Source: Bradyrhizobium sp. AT1 (GTDB lineage Bacteria > Pseudomonadota > Alphaproteobacteria > Rhizobiales > Xanthobacteraceae). Taken from it: a DNA stretch of 64,000 nucleotides. Shown here one piece after another: positions 1 to 9,971 of the stretch. Position numbers and translations under genes: made by a program. The notes below the pieces were generated by a model, which was not told the DNA's origin, searched no databases, and worked only from the letters and a program-made list of their open reading frames with translations. The first letter of the stretch is position 1. Each line of letters begins with the position of its first letter. Where the stretch lies: contig NZ_JXDL01000001.1 of assembly GCF_001590795.1 (NCBI RefSeq), forward strand, positions 4,971,228 through 5,035,227, written 5' to 3'.

Positions 1-1051
1 GCCGCGCTTCCACGAAATCGTTGCGAAGGGCGGCCGCCGTGACGCGTGCCACGATCGCGCCGCGGTCGTTGCCCACGCCGTCGGTGCGTTCGATGCGGAC
101 CAGTTTTGACGCGCCTGCCTGAAGGCGCTCGACGATGCCGGCACTCGCGGCCGGGGCTTCCGGCGGCGGCGACAGTTTCGGCACGATGGTGAGCAACTCG
201 CGGCTCAGCGCGACCGGCGTCGGAATGCCCGACGATGCAAACGTGTCGAGCGGCTTGAGCATGTCAGGCTTGGCGGCAAGCGTGCGCGCCGCGGACAGCT
301 GCGACTGATAGGGATCGCCATGACGAACGGCGACGTCGAGCAGCGCCGCCGCCACCACGAAGCGCAGCGGCTTGTCATCCCTGGCTCTTGCATCGGCGAT
401 CTTCTCGCCCTGCTGCGCGAGCTCGGCCCGCTCCGTCTTGCTGGCGCGTTCGATCTGCGCGATGCGATCGTTGAGAGCGGCAAGGTCGGGTGCGGCCGCG
501 GCGGGGGTCGATCTCGCATCGTTCATCGCGCTCGCGCTCTTGTCGAACTGCGCGCGCAAATTGGCGATGTCGCTGCGCAAGCTGCTTGCAGACTTCTCCA
601 GCGCGTCGATCCGCGCCGCCATGGCCGGATCCGCTGTGGGCTTGCCGGCCTTGGCTTCCACCGCCGCAACGCGACCGCTCAGCGCATCGACCGCCGCGCC
701 TGTCACTTGCGGCGCGGCCGGCGGCGCCTGCACGGCGGGCCAGCCCAGCATCCAGCCGACCGCGATCACGACCGCCGCAGCAGCGGCTCCGGAGAATGGC
801 GCGATGACCCAGGGTGAAACCGACTGCGCAGCGGCCTGCGCCTCGATGCGCTCCGGCTCTGCGTCAATGGACTCGGATTTGGCCTGTTCGGCCTCGGCGT
901 GTTCCGCCGCCGGCTGGCCCTCGGGCTCGACCGTCGCCTCCTGCGGCTGGGTCGAGACTTCCGTCGCCTCGAGGTCGATGGTGGGCGGAGTGCGCTTGGC
1001 ACGACCAGCGTCGGGCGCCAATCCTGCGTCTTCAGGCTTGTCGTCGGCCAT
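1..1051 (-). CDS. COG4223 mitofilin/Mic60-like inner-membrane protein (C-terminus outside window)
   Basis: The N-terminal 350 residues are visible; the gene runs off the left edge. The start is ATG at 1049-1051. An acidic, proline- and alanine-rich cytoplasmic segment (about residues 1-78) is followed by one membrane helix (about 82-103). A predicted coiled coil comes next (about 115-200, with heptad-like stretches such as AAVEAKAGKP and IAQIERASK), then an alanine-rich helical domain. This order matches the alphaproteobacterial relatives of mitochondrial Mic60. It lies 77 bases after hemD on the same strand, the position I recall for this family beside haem genes. The membrane-shaping role is known for the family and not shown here. 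Confidence 0.75.
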   Translation of the reverse strand, partial: MADDKPEDAGLAPDAGRAKRTPPTIDLEATEVSTQPQEATVEPEGQPAAEHAEAEQAKSESIDAEPERIEAQAAAQSVSPWVIAPFSGAAAAAVVIAVGWMLGWPAVQAPPAAPQVTGAAVDALSGRVAAVEAKAGKPTADPAMAARIDALEKSASSLRSDIANLRAQFDKSASAMNDARSTPAAAAPDLAALNDRIAQIERASKTERAELAQQGEKIADARARDDKPLRFVVAAALLDVAVRHGDPYQSQLSAARTLAAKPDMLKPLDTFASSGIPTPVALSRELLTIVPKLSPPPEAPAASAGIVERLQAGASKLVRIERTDGVGNDRGAIVARVTAAALRNDFVEAR

Positions 1052-1128
1052 CGTGACGGTTCCTCACACTTCCATACCTTGTACAGGCCCTAGAGCGGAC
1101 CCGATGACGTCGGATTCGGCCCGACCTC

Positions 1129-1875
1129 TTACGCCAAACGGGTGCGCAACGCACGCTCCAAGGTGGCAAATAAGGCATTTTCGTCCGGGGTCGCGGCGAC
1201 CAGAACCTGCGACGCGCCGGCATCGCGCAGCGCACTCGCAACCGTCTCGGACAGGCAGCATTGCGGTATGGCCAGCGCCGAGATTTCGACACCTTCGTCC
1301 CTGGCCGCGTCCAGGAACGCCCGGGCGCTGCGCTGGGAGTAGTGCAGCACCGCCTCGACCCCGTGGGCGGCAAAGCCCTCGCAGACCTCGCGCGGCAGAT
1401 GCTTGACCGGCGCCATGCGATAGGTCGTTCGCGTGATGACGGAGAAGCCCGCCGCACCGAGCTCACCGCCGAGGTCGCGCGACAGATCCGCGCCCGCGAG
1501 ATACAGCAGCGTGCTCTTTTTCTTCAGCACCTTGTCGCGCGCGGCCTGGATGACCCTGTCCCGCAAGGAGGCGGCATCGCCGCCGGCGACGATCACATCG
1601 ACAAAGCCGGCGTCGCGCGCCGCGGCGGCCGTATGCTCGCCGACCGCAAACAAAGGCAGCTCCAGTAGGCCAAGATCTTGCAATTGCGGTGCGGCGGCAC
1701 GGAGCGCGTTGGCCGACGTGACGATGATTGCGGCATAGGGCGCTTCATTGTCGTCGTGGAAGGCCACCGGCTCGAACTTGAGCGCCGGCGCAAGCAGCAC
1801 CGCATGCCCCCGCGCACGCAGACTTTCCGCCGTCGCCTCGTTGTCGGGATGCGGCCGTGTGACAAGAATGGACAT
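1129..1875 (-). CDS. hemD: uroporphyrinogen-III synthase
   Basis: The 248-residue product should cyclise hydroxymethylbilane to uroporphyrinogen III in haem and corrin synthesis. It begins MSILVTRPHPDN. The TRP near the N-terminus is the usual HemD signature, and the two alternating alpha/beta halves follow (for example SANALRAA and LHYSQRSARAFL). The upstream extension of the frame lacks HemD similarity, so ATG at 1873-1875 is preferred. It is divergent from tsaD, 134 bases away, and followed by the COG4223 gene. HemC, which often lies next to hemD in related genomes, is not in this window. Confidence 0.88.
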   Translation of the reverse strand: MSILVTRPHPDNEATAESLRARGHAVLLAPALKFEPVAFHDDNEAPYAAIIVTSANALRAAAPQLQDLGLLELPLFAVGEHTAAAARDAGFVDVIVAGGDAASLRDRVIQAARDKVLKKKSTLLYLAGADLSRDLGGELGAAGFSVITRTTYRMAPVKHLPREVCEGFAAHGVEAVLHYSQRSARAFLDAARDEGVEISALAIPQCCLSETVASALRDAGASQVLVAATPDENALFATLERALRTRLA

Positions 1876-2009
1876 CGCTGGTGTTCCCGAACCAATTGGC
1901 GGCGACGCATGACGAGAACGGCTTGCGTCGTGACGATTGCGCAATCTGGCCTCGGAATGCTACCGGACGTACCAGAACTCCGCTTTACGGATGAGCGCAA
2001 GGGCGCAAA

Positions 2010-3101
2010 TTGGATAACAATTCGCCAATGCTGGTACTGGGCATCGAAACAACCTGCGACGAAACTGCCGCGGCCGTGATCGAACGCGCGGGCGACGGCA
2101 GCGGCAGGATCCTGTCCAACATCGTGCGGTCGCAGGTCGAGGAACACGCCCGCTTCGGCGGCGTGGTGCCGGAGATCGCGGCCCGCGCCCATGTCGACCT
2201 GCTCGACGGCATCGTCGATCGCGCCATGCGCGAGGCCGGCATCGGCTTCGCCCAACTGAGCGGCGTCGCGGCCGCCGCGGGGCCGGGCCTGATCGGCGGC
2301 GTCATCGTCGGGCTCACCACCGCAAAGGCGATCGCGATGGTGCACGACACGCCGCTGGTCGCGGTGAACCATCTGGAGGCGCACGCGCTGACGCCGCGCC
2401 TCACCGACGGAATCGAGTTTCCCTATTGCCTGTTCCTCGCCTCCGGCGGCCATACCCAGATCGTCGCAGTCACCGGCGTCGGACAATATGTGCGGCTCGG
2501 CACCACGGTAGACGACGCGATCGGCGAGGCTTTCGACAAGGTCGCGAAGATGCTGGGCCTGCCCTATCCCGGCGGCCCGCAGGTCGAGCGCGCGGCGGCA
2601 AGCGGCGATGCCATGCGCTTTGCGTTCCCGCGGCCGATGCAGGGACGCCCCGACGCCAATTTCTCGCTGTCGGGACTGAAGACGGCGGTTCGCACCGAGG
2701 CGAGCCGGCTTGCCGAGATCACGCCGCAGGACATCAGCGACCTCTGCGCGAGTTTTCAGGCCGCCGTGCTGGATTCGATCGCCGACCGATTGAGCGTGGG
2801 CTTGCGGCTGTTCCGCGAAAAATTCGGCGCGCCAAGCGCCCTGGTCGCGGCCGGCGGCGTCGCCGCCAATCAGGCGATCCGCGGCGCGCTCGATGACGTC
2901 GCACGGCAAGCGCAGACGCAATTGATCATGCCGCCTCCCGCGCTGTGCACCGACAATGGCGCGATGATCGCCTGGGCCGGCGCCGAACGCCTCGCACTCG
3001 GCCTCACCGACACGATGGACGCCCAGCCCCGCGCACGGTGGCTGCTCGACGCCAACGCGACGGCACCGGCCGGCTACGGCAAGACACGCGCGGGATATTA
3101 G
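2010..3101 (+). CDS. tsaD: tRNA threonylcarbamoyladenosine biosynthesis protein TsaD
   Basis: This 363-residue ASKHA-fold enzyme transfers threonylcarbamoyl to A37 of ANN-decoding tRNAs, working with TsaB and TsaE. Visible signatures are GIETTCDETAAAV near residue 10, the metal-binding histidines in NHLEAHALT, the glycine-rich ASGGHTQIV, and CTDNGAMIAWAG near the end. Length is normal for the family. The start at 2010 has a weak AAGG about seven bases upstream. gpsA begins two bases after the stop, so the two are probably cotranscribed. Confidence 0.95.
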   Translation: MDNNSPMLVLGIETTCDETAAAVIERAGDGSGRILSNIVRSQVEEHARFGGVVPEIAARAHVDLLDGIVDRAMREAGIGFAQLSGVAAAAGPGLIGGVIVGLTTAKAIAMVHDTPLVAVNHLEAHALTPRLTDGIEFPYCLFLASGGHTQIVAVTGVGQYVRLGTTVDDAIGEAFDKVAKMLGLPYPGGPQVERAAASGDAMRFAFPRPMQGRPDANFSLSGLKTAVRTEASRLAEITPQDISDLCASFQAAVLDSIADRLSVGLRLFREKFGAPSALVAAGGVAANQAIRGALDDVARQAQTQLIMPPPALCTDNGAMIAWAGAERLALGLTDTMDAQPRARWLLDANATAPAGYGKTRAGY

Positions 3102-3103
3102 CC

Positions 3104-4084
3104 ATGTCGACCTTCCAATCCGTCGCGGTGATCGGCGCGGGCGCCTGGGGCACGGCGCTGGCGACTGTCGCGGCGCGAGCGGGGCGCACCGTGACACTGT
3201 GGGCACGCAATGCCGAACATGCCGCGCGGATCGCCTCGACGCGCGACAACCCGCGGCTGCCGGGCGTGCGGATCGCTCCCGAGATTGTCGTTACGAGCGA
3301 TCTCGCCGCGGCCTCGCGCGCGGAGATGCTGCTGATCGCCACACCGGCGCAACATCTGCGCGGTGCGGTCAACCTGCTGGCCCCGCATCTGCGTGGCGAG
3401 TTGCCGATCGTCGCGGCCGCCAAGGGCATCGAACACGGCACGCACAAGTTCATGACCGATGTGATCGCAGAGGCCGCGCCGCATGCGCAGCCGGCGATTC
3501 TGTCAGGCCCGAGCTTCGCCGACGACGTCGCGCGCGGCCTGCCGACGGCGGTGACGCTGGCGGCGAAAGATGAAGCACTCGCGAGCCACCTGGTGCAGGC
3601 ACTGGGCTCGCCGACATTCCGTCCCTATCACTCCACCGACATCCGCGGCGTCGAGATCGGTGGCGCCGCCAAGAACGTGCTGGCGATCGCGGTCGGCATC
3701 GCGGTCGGGCGCAAGCTCGGCGCCTCCGCCCAGGCTGCTCTGACGACGCGCGGCTTTGCCGAGCTGACGCGGCTCGGCCGCGCGCTCGGCGCACGCAGCG
3801 AGACGCTCGCCGGCCTGTCCGGCCTCGGCGATCTCATTCTGACCTGCGCGAGTCCGCAATCGCGCAATTTCGCGCTCGGCCTTGCACTCGGCCGCGGCGA
3901 GCAGCCGCCCGCCGGCAAGCTCGCCGAGGGCGAGTTCACCGCGCCGGTGCTGATCGAACTTGCGGCTTCGCAAGGCATCGAGATGCCGGTATCAGAAGCG
4001 GTCGCTTCGATCCTGAGCGGCCGAAGCACGATCGACGCGGCGATCTCGGGGCTGCTGACGCGCCCCTTCAAGTCTGAGGAATGA
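3104..4084 (+). CDS. gpsA: NAD(P)-dependent glycerol-3-phosphate dehydrogenase
   Basis: The 326-residue cytoplasmic enzyme reduces dihydroxyacetone phosphate to sn-glycerol 3-phosphate for phospholipid synthesis. The Rossmann motif GAGAWGTALA is at the N-terminus. The catalytic lysine region reads GGAAKNVLAIAVG, and SGPSFADDVARGLPTAV is the usual GpsA block. The ATG at 3104 is chosen because MSTFQSVAVIGAG is the normal N-terminus; the frame is open further upstream but that part overlaps tsaD. The stop overlaps the next start by four bases (ATGA). Confidence 0.95.
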   Translation: MSTFQSVAVIGAGAWGTALATVAARAGRTVTLWARNAEHAARIASTRDNPRLPGVRIAPEIVVTSDLAAASRAEMLLIATPAQHLRGAVNLLAPHLRGELPIVAAAKGIEHGTHKFMTDVIAEAAPHAQPAILSGPSFADDVARGLPTAVTLAAKDEALASHLVQALGSPTFRPYHSTDIRGVEIGGAAKNVLAIAVGIAVGRKLGASAQAALTTRGFAELTRLGRALGARSETLAGLSGLGDLILTCASPQSRNFALGLALGRGEQPPAGKLAEGEFTAPVLIELAASQGIEMPVSEAVASILSGRSTIDAAISGLLTRPFKSEE

Positions 4085-4500
4085 GCATGGCGTACTGGCT
4101 GGTGAAATCCGAACCATCGGTGTGGTCCTGGGACCAGCAGGTCGCGAAGGGCGCCAAGGGCGAGGCCTGGACCGGCGTGCGCAATTTCACCGCGCGCCAA
4201 AACCTCGTCGCCATGAAGAAGGGCGACAAGGCGTTCTACTATCATTCCAACGAGGGCAAGGAGATCGTCGGCATCGCCGAGGTCATCAAGGAGGCCTATC
4301 CCGATCCGACCGACAAGACCGGCAAGTTCGTCTGCGTCGACATCAAGGCCGACAAGCCCTTGAAGACTCCGGTGACGATGGCGGCCATCAAGGCCGAGAC
4401 GAAGCTCGCCGAGATGGACCTGGTGAAATATTCGCGCCTCTCGGTGCAGAAGGTGACGGCCGAGGAGTGGAAGCTCGTCTGCAAGATGGGCGGGGTTTAG
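4081..4500 (+). CDS. EVE domain-containing protein
   Basis: This 139-residue protein consists of a single EVE domain (PUA-like fold), with MAYWLVKSEPSVWSWD at the N-terminus, WTGVRNFTARQNL and GDKAFYYHSNEGKEIVGIAEV. EVE domains are thought to bind modified bases in nucleic acid; its exact substrate is unknown. The start overlaps the gpsA stop by four bases, which suggests translational coupling with tsaD-gpsA. In some relatives a YciI-like gene sits between gpsA and the EVE gene; here they are directly joined. Confidence 0.9.
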   Translation: MSMAYWLVKSEPSVWSWDQQVAKGAKGEAWTGVRNFTARQNLVAMKKGDKAFYYHSNEGKEIVGIAEVIKEAYPDPTDKTGKFVCVDIKADKPLKTPVTMAAIKAETKLAEMDLVKYSRLSVQKVTAEEWKLVCKMGGV

Positions 4501-4504
4501 TCCG

Positions 4505-5584
4505 TCACGTCTTCGGCAATGTGAACACCTCACATGGCGCCGCAATACCGCGCAATGAATGCGGCCCGAGCGCGACCAGCGGCATCTCCGTCTCGGCGGC
4601 AAGCGCGCCCGACACCAAGACGGTCCGCCCCAACGGCTTGCACAATCCTTCGAGGCGGCTGGCGAGATTGACGGCGGGACCGATCGCGGTGAAATCGAGC
4701 CGGTTGGCGGCGCCGATATTGCCCCAGAGCATCTCACCGAGATGGAGCGCAGCACCGAACGCCAGCGGCGGCAGGCCCTTGGCGCCGCGCTCCGCGTTCA
4801 GATAAGCCATGCCGGCCTCGGCTGCGCCTGCCGCACGCAAAGCGGACTCGCAGGCACGGCGCGGCGATGCTTCGACCACCGGAAAGATCGCCAGCACGCC
4901 GTCGCCGATGAACTTCAGCACCTCGCCGCCGAAGGCGTGGACGGCACCGGCGATGCGATCGAACCAGGCGTCGAGCGCGGCGATGACCTGAGCAGGCGGC
5001 GAGGTTTCCGACAGGGTCGTGAAATTGCGCAAATCCGCATAGAGCAGCGCGGCCTGAATGGTCTCGCCGAGATCGCGCCGCAGGGGCGCCGCCAGCACCC
5101 GTTCGGCGCTGCGCTTGCCGAGATAGGCGTCGAGCGTTGCCCGCAACGTGGCGCGCGCAGCGAGCACGGCAAGGGGCGTCGCGGCAAAACGGGCGGCCTC
5201 GCGCAATTGCCCGATCTCGTCAGTGCTGAACGGCTGCGGCCCGATCCAGCCGAGCAGCGGCCCGTCATGCCGTCCGACAATGTCTTCGTGCACGTACCCG
5301 CGCGCGATGTCGCGCAACCAGCGGCGACCGGCGTCGGTCGGCGGATCCGGTGCGAGGCCGCCGGGCGCGAAGCCGAGCGCCTCGATCACCTGGCCGCTGT
5401 CGGCGCGCCACAACCAGGTCCGCTTCGCGATCAGCGGATGCGGCACCTCCAGCGTCAGGGCGCCGGCCGCGAGCGGCATGCCGTCGGCGACCAGATGTGC
5501 GCCGAGTTCCGCGAGCAGGCGGTCCGCCCCGGGGCAATCCAAGGCGGCATCGACGAGCCAGGCGAGGGTCGGAGAGAGCTGCAT
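4505..5584 (-). CDS. class III adenylate/guanylate cyclase domain protein
   Basis: This 359-residue soluble protein has no obvious membrane segment. The C-terminal half is a class III cyclase homology domain. The first metal aspartate lies in LLYADLRNFTTLSE, and the second metal site in KFIGDGVLAIFP. The base and transition-state positions lie in DFTAIGPAVNLASRLEG. All expected catalytic residues appear present, so it should make cAMP or possibly cGMP. The N-terminal ~165 residues form a domain I do not recognise. ATG at 5582-5584 is preferred because a longer frame would overlap the divergent gene at 5686. It ends four bases from the EVE gene, in convergent orientation. Confidence 0.85.
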   Translation of the reverse strand: MQLSPTLAWLVDAALDCPGADRLLAELGAHLVADGMPLAAGALTLEVPHPLIAKRTWLWRADSGQVIEALGFAPGGLAPDPPTDAGRRWLRDIARGYVHEDIVGRHDGPLLGWIGPQPFSTDEIGQLREAARFAATPLAVLAARATLRATLDAYLGKRSAERVLAAPLRRDLGETIQAALLYADLRNFTTLSETSPPAQVIAALDAWFDRIAGAVHAFGGEVLKFIGDGVLAIFPVVEASPRRACESALRAAGAAEAGMAYLNAERGAKGLPPLAFGAALHLGEMLWGNIGAANRLDFTAIGPAVNLASRLEGLCKPLGRTVLVSGALAAETEMPLVALGPHSLRGIAAPCEVFTLPKT

Positions 5585-5685
5585 GGCTCGATCATGGCGA
5601 AGGCCGGCCGGGTTTGTCACGGGCAATCCTTGACGGGCCGCCTCGGCCCCGCCATGTGCCAGTATCCGCGAAGGAATGATCGCCG

Positions 5686-6141
5686 ATGACCGAGCCATTC
5701 GTAGTGCGCCGCGAGACCCAGATCGCAGCTCCGCGCGCCACCGTTTTCGCTTACCTGACCGACCCTGAGAAGATCCTGAGCTGGATGGGCTCCGATGTGA
5801 CCACCGAACCGCATCCCGGCGGGCTCTATCTGCTCAAGGGCGTGGGCCCGCGCGGAGGCGTCGCCCGCGGTGCTTTCCGCGAGGTCGTGCCGGTGCATCG
5901 CCTCGCCTATACGTTCGGCTGGGAGGGCGGCCAGGAAGTGCCGCCGGGCTCGAGCCTGATCGAGATCGACCTGATCGAACGCGATGGCGGCACGCTGCTG
6001 CGCATGACCCATAGCGGCCTGCCGAGCGAAGCACAGGCCGCCGCGCATGCGACGGGGTGGGGGCATTATCTGGAGCGGCTCACGATCGCAGCGGCTGGCA
6101 GCGATCCTGGTCCGGATCGGGGCGTGTCGACGAAGACCTAG
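5686..6141 (+). CDS. SRPBCC (AHSA1/START-like) family protein
   Basis: The 151-residue protein begins with VRRETQIAAPRATVFAYLTDPEKILSWMG, the typical first strand and helix of Aha1/SRPBCC hydrophobic-cavity proteins. It continues with RGAFREVVPVHRLAYTFGWEG and ends with GWGHYLERLTIAA, the C-terminal helix. Its ligand is unknown. Genes of this type often sit with small ArsR regulators, but none is present here. It is transcribed away from the cyclase gene; the 101-base gap should contain promoters for both. Confidence 0.85.
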   Translation: MTEPFVVRRETQIAAPRATVFAYLTDPEKILSWMGSDVTTEPHPGGLYLLKGVGPRGGVARGAFREVVPVHRLAYTFGWEGGQEVPPGSSLIEIDLIERDGGTLLRMTHSGLPSEAQAAAHATGWGHYLERLTIAAAGSDPGPDRGVSTKT

Positions 6142-6232
6142 GTCTTGTAGGGTCGGTAAAGCGACTTGTCCGCCGTAGCTCGAAGAGCGAAGGCGGAAGG
6201 ATGCCCACGCATTTGTCGCGATCGAGAGAGAT

Positions 6233-6268
6233 GGTGGGCACGGCGCTTTGCGCCTTTGCCCACCCTAC
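6233..6268. repeat. 36-base palindromic intergenic repeat, copy 1
   Basis: The sequence can fold on itself: GGTGGGCA at one end pairs with TGCCCACC near the other, and an inner GGCGC pairs with GCGCC around TTT. A second copy with one mismatch lies at 61151-61186. It sits between two convergent genes (SRPBCC and topoisomerase IB). Confidence 0.85.
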
Positions 6269-6278
6269 AGCAGTGTCG

Positions 6279-7445
6279 TCACACCGCTGCGGTCGCGACC
6301 ACCTGCGCCAGCAGCTGCTCTCGCCTTGCCTGCGAGCGCTGGCCCTTCATGGTCGCCGCAAAACGTTCGAGGATGCCTTCCTCGAACGCGGTGACGATGG
6401 TGTCGTGGACGTAGCTCTTGCGGCAGATCGCCGGCGTGTTCGAGAGCTTGTCCGCGGCGGCGCGGATCGCCTCCAGCACCTGCTTCTTGCGGCCGCGCTG
6501 GCTGGTCGCCGGCGTGATCCGCGACAAGGACTCCACGACGACGGCTGACGCCATCAGCGTCCGAAAATCCTTCAGCGAGATCTTGATGCCGGCGATCTCG
6601 CGCAGGAATGCATTCACCTGCGTGGTGCTGACCGCGCGCACGATGCCGTAGGCATCGCGATACTGGAACATGCGCTTGCCCGGCACGCTCTGCAAAATAC
6701 CGATGGCGCGCACCAGCTTGGCCGCGTCGCACTCCTTGCGCACCGCCTTGCCGCCCTTCGCCTTGAAGGTCAGAACGAAGCAATCGTCTTCCAGGGTGAT
6801 GTTGGACTTCAGCAGCGTGGTGGCGCCACGGGTGCCGTTGAGGCGGGCATAGGATTCATTGCCGGGGCGGATCGCGGTGCGCGCAATCAACTCGATCACG
6901 GCCGAGAGCGCGAACTCGCGCGTCGGCTCGTCACCCGAAAGGAACGCCGAGACCTTGCGCCGGATTTTTGGCAGCGCGCCGACGAGCTTCTCCAGGCGAT
7001 GCGCCTTGCGATGCTCGCGAACTTTCTCCCAATCGGCGTGATAGCGATATTGCAGCCGCCCGGCGGCATCCCGGCCCACGGCCTGAAGATGCGAGCTCGG
7101 ATCGGCGGAATATCGCACCTCGCGATAGGCCGGCGGCACCGCCATGGAATGCAGCCGGCGGATGGTGCGGGCGTCGCGGACGTGTGCGCCGTTGGGGCGG
7201 ACGAAGGAATAGCCCTTGCCGCGCTTGATGCGGCGGATGGTCAGCTCGTTCTGGTCGCCGAGCCGCAGGCCGAGCTCCTTTGCAAGGGCCTCGACCGTCG
7301 TGGGCGCGGTGTCGTAGGTCTTTTTGGGACTGGGACGCCTGAAACCGGTCGGTTTCGGCCATTGTCCGAGGGCTTTGGCCAGCGCAATGGCCGCAGGATC
7401 GGCTGAAGCGGGCCGTATCGTCCCGAGATTCTGCTGATCCATCAT
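6279..7445 (-). CDS. type IB DNA topoisomerase (poxvirus/eukaryote-like)
   Basis: The 388-residue protein matches bacterial topoisomerase IB, which relaxes supercoils through a 3'-phosphotyrosyl link. The N-terminal domain contains RRIKRGKGYSFVRPNG and VPPAYREVRYSADP. The catalytic domain has ARTAIRPGNESYAR, TLLKSNI, LTFKAKGGK and a tyrosine in TPAICRKSYVHDTIV, the likely nucleophile. The C-terminal tail is basic. ATG at 7443-7445 is used; the second ATG three bases downstream is equally possible. Bacterial members are sporadic in distribution but common in rhizobia. Confidence 0.92.
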   Translation of the reverse strand: MMDQQNLGTIRPASADPAAIALAKALGQWPKPTGFRRPSPKKTYDTAPTTVEALAKELGLRLGDQNELTIRRIKRGKGYSFVRPNGAHVRDARTIRRLHSMAVPPAYREVRYSADPSSHLQAVGRDAAGRLQYRYHADWEKVREHRKAHRLEKLVGALPKIRRKVSAFLSGDEPTREFALSAVIELIARTAIRPGNESYARLNGTRGATTLLKSNITLEDDCFVLTFKAKGGKAVRKECDAAKLVRAIGILQSVPGKRMFQYRDAYGIVRAVSTTQVNAFLREIAGIKISLKDFRTLMASAVVVESLSRITPATSQRGRKKQVLEAIRAAADKLSNTPAICRKSYVHDTIVTAFEEGILERFAATMKGQRSQARREQLLAQVVATAAV

Positions 7446-7845
7446 AGTCTTATGCCTTAGCCCTGTCTGTTACCGGTCAATGCCGCTGTTCTGATTTTTG
7501 TTCCAAGGGGTCTCTCTGGACCCGGGTTGGCCATTTAGGGTGTTCCGAACCGTATTGCGAGTCCCGAATCAGTGACGACCGGTTCCTAAATACCGTCCGC
7601 GTCGCATGGACGCTCTGCACCGGCCTGTTTCCGGGAGTTGGGTAAAGGCCGCAGAGTGGCGCCTCGGCTGTTTCAGATCTGCGACAGTCGCATCAGACGG
7701 CCTTGATCTTCCGCATGGCCGGTAGCCCGCCGAAGGTCCAGCTTGTGCTCCTTGTCGGGCCCGGTTAGCCCGACGCATAATCAGTCAATGATCAAGTCGG
7801 CTCGCCAGTCGCTAGCGTTCGGCCTGCCGTATGTGGAGGGAAAGC
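7446..7845. other. 400-base divergent intergenic region between topoisomerase IB and acs
   Basis: I see no convincing coding sequence here. The region must hold promoters in both directions. A short hairpin with arms GTCGGGC (7754-7760) and GCCCGAC (7768-7774), seven-base loop, lies about 75 bases upstream of acs. It has no U-run, so it may be part of the acs leader or an operator instead of a terminator. Confidence 0.5.
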
Positions 7846-9792
<1,947 letters not shown>

Positions 9793-9833
9793 GACTGACA
9801 GCCTCCGGGCCACCTATCGCAATCCGCTATCAG

Positions 9834-9870
9834 AACAGCCGGCGTTGAAACATCAGCGCCGGCTGTTTCC
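9834..9870 (+). terminator. Rho-independent-like terminator of acs
   Basis: An 11-base inverted repeat pairs AACAGCCGGCG (9834-9844) with CGCCGGCTGTT (9857-9867), with a 12-base loop and a short T-run. It lies 42 bases after the acs stop. Confidence 0.65.
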
Positions 9871-9971
9871 GTTGGCACCAATATCTGGAAGCCCGCCGCT
9901 CATTGCCCGGGATGAGCGCTCGCGCTAACCTGTGGTTGTTTCAAACGACTGCATTGTTCGGAGCTCGAGGC

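Noticed and set aside
1593..3206. Long open frame (537 codons) on the minus strand over tsaD and its promoter
   Set aside because: It crosses the hemD-tsaD divergent region and has no family features.
7569..7778. Small minus-strand frame (69 codons) upstream of acs
   Set aside because: Arginine-rich composition without a ribosome-binding site or known domain.
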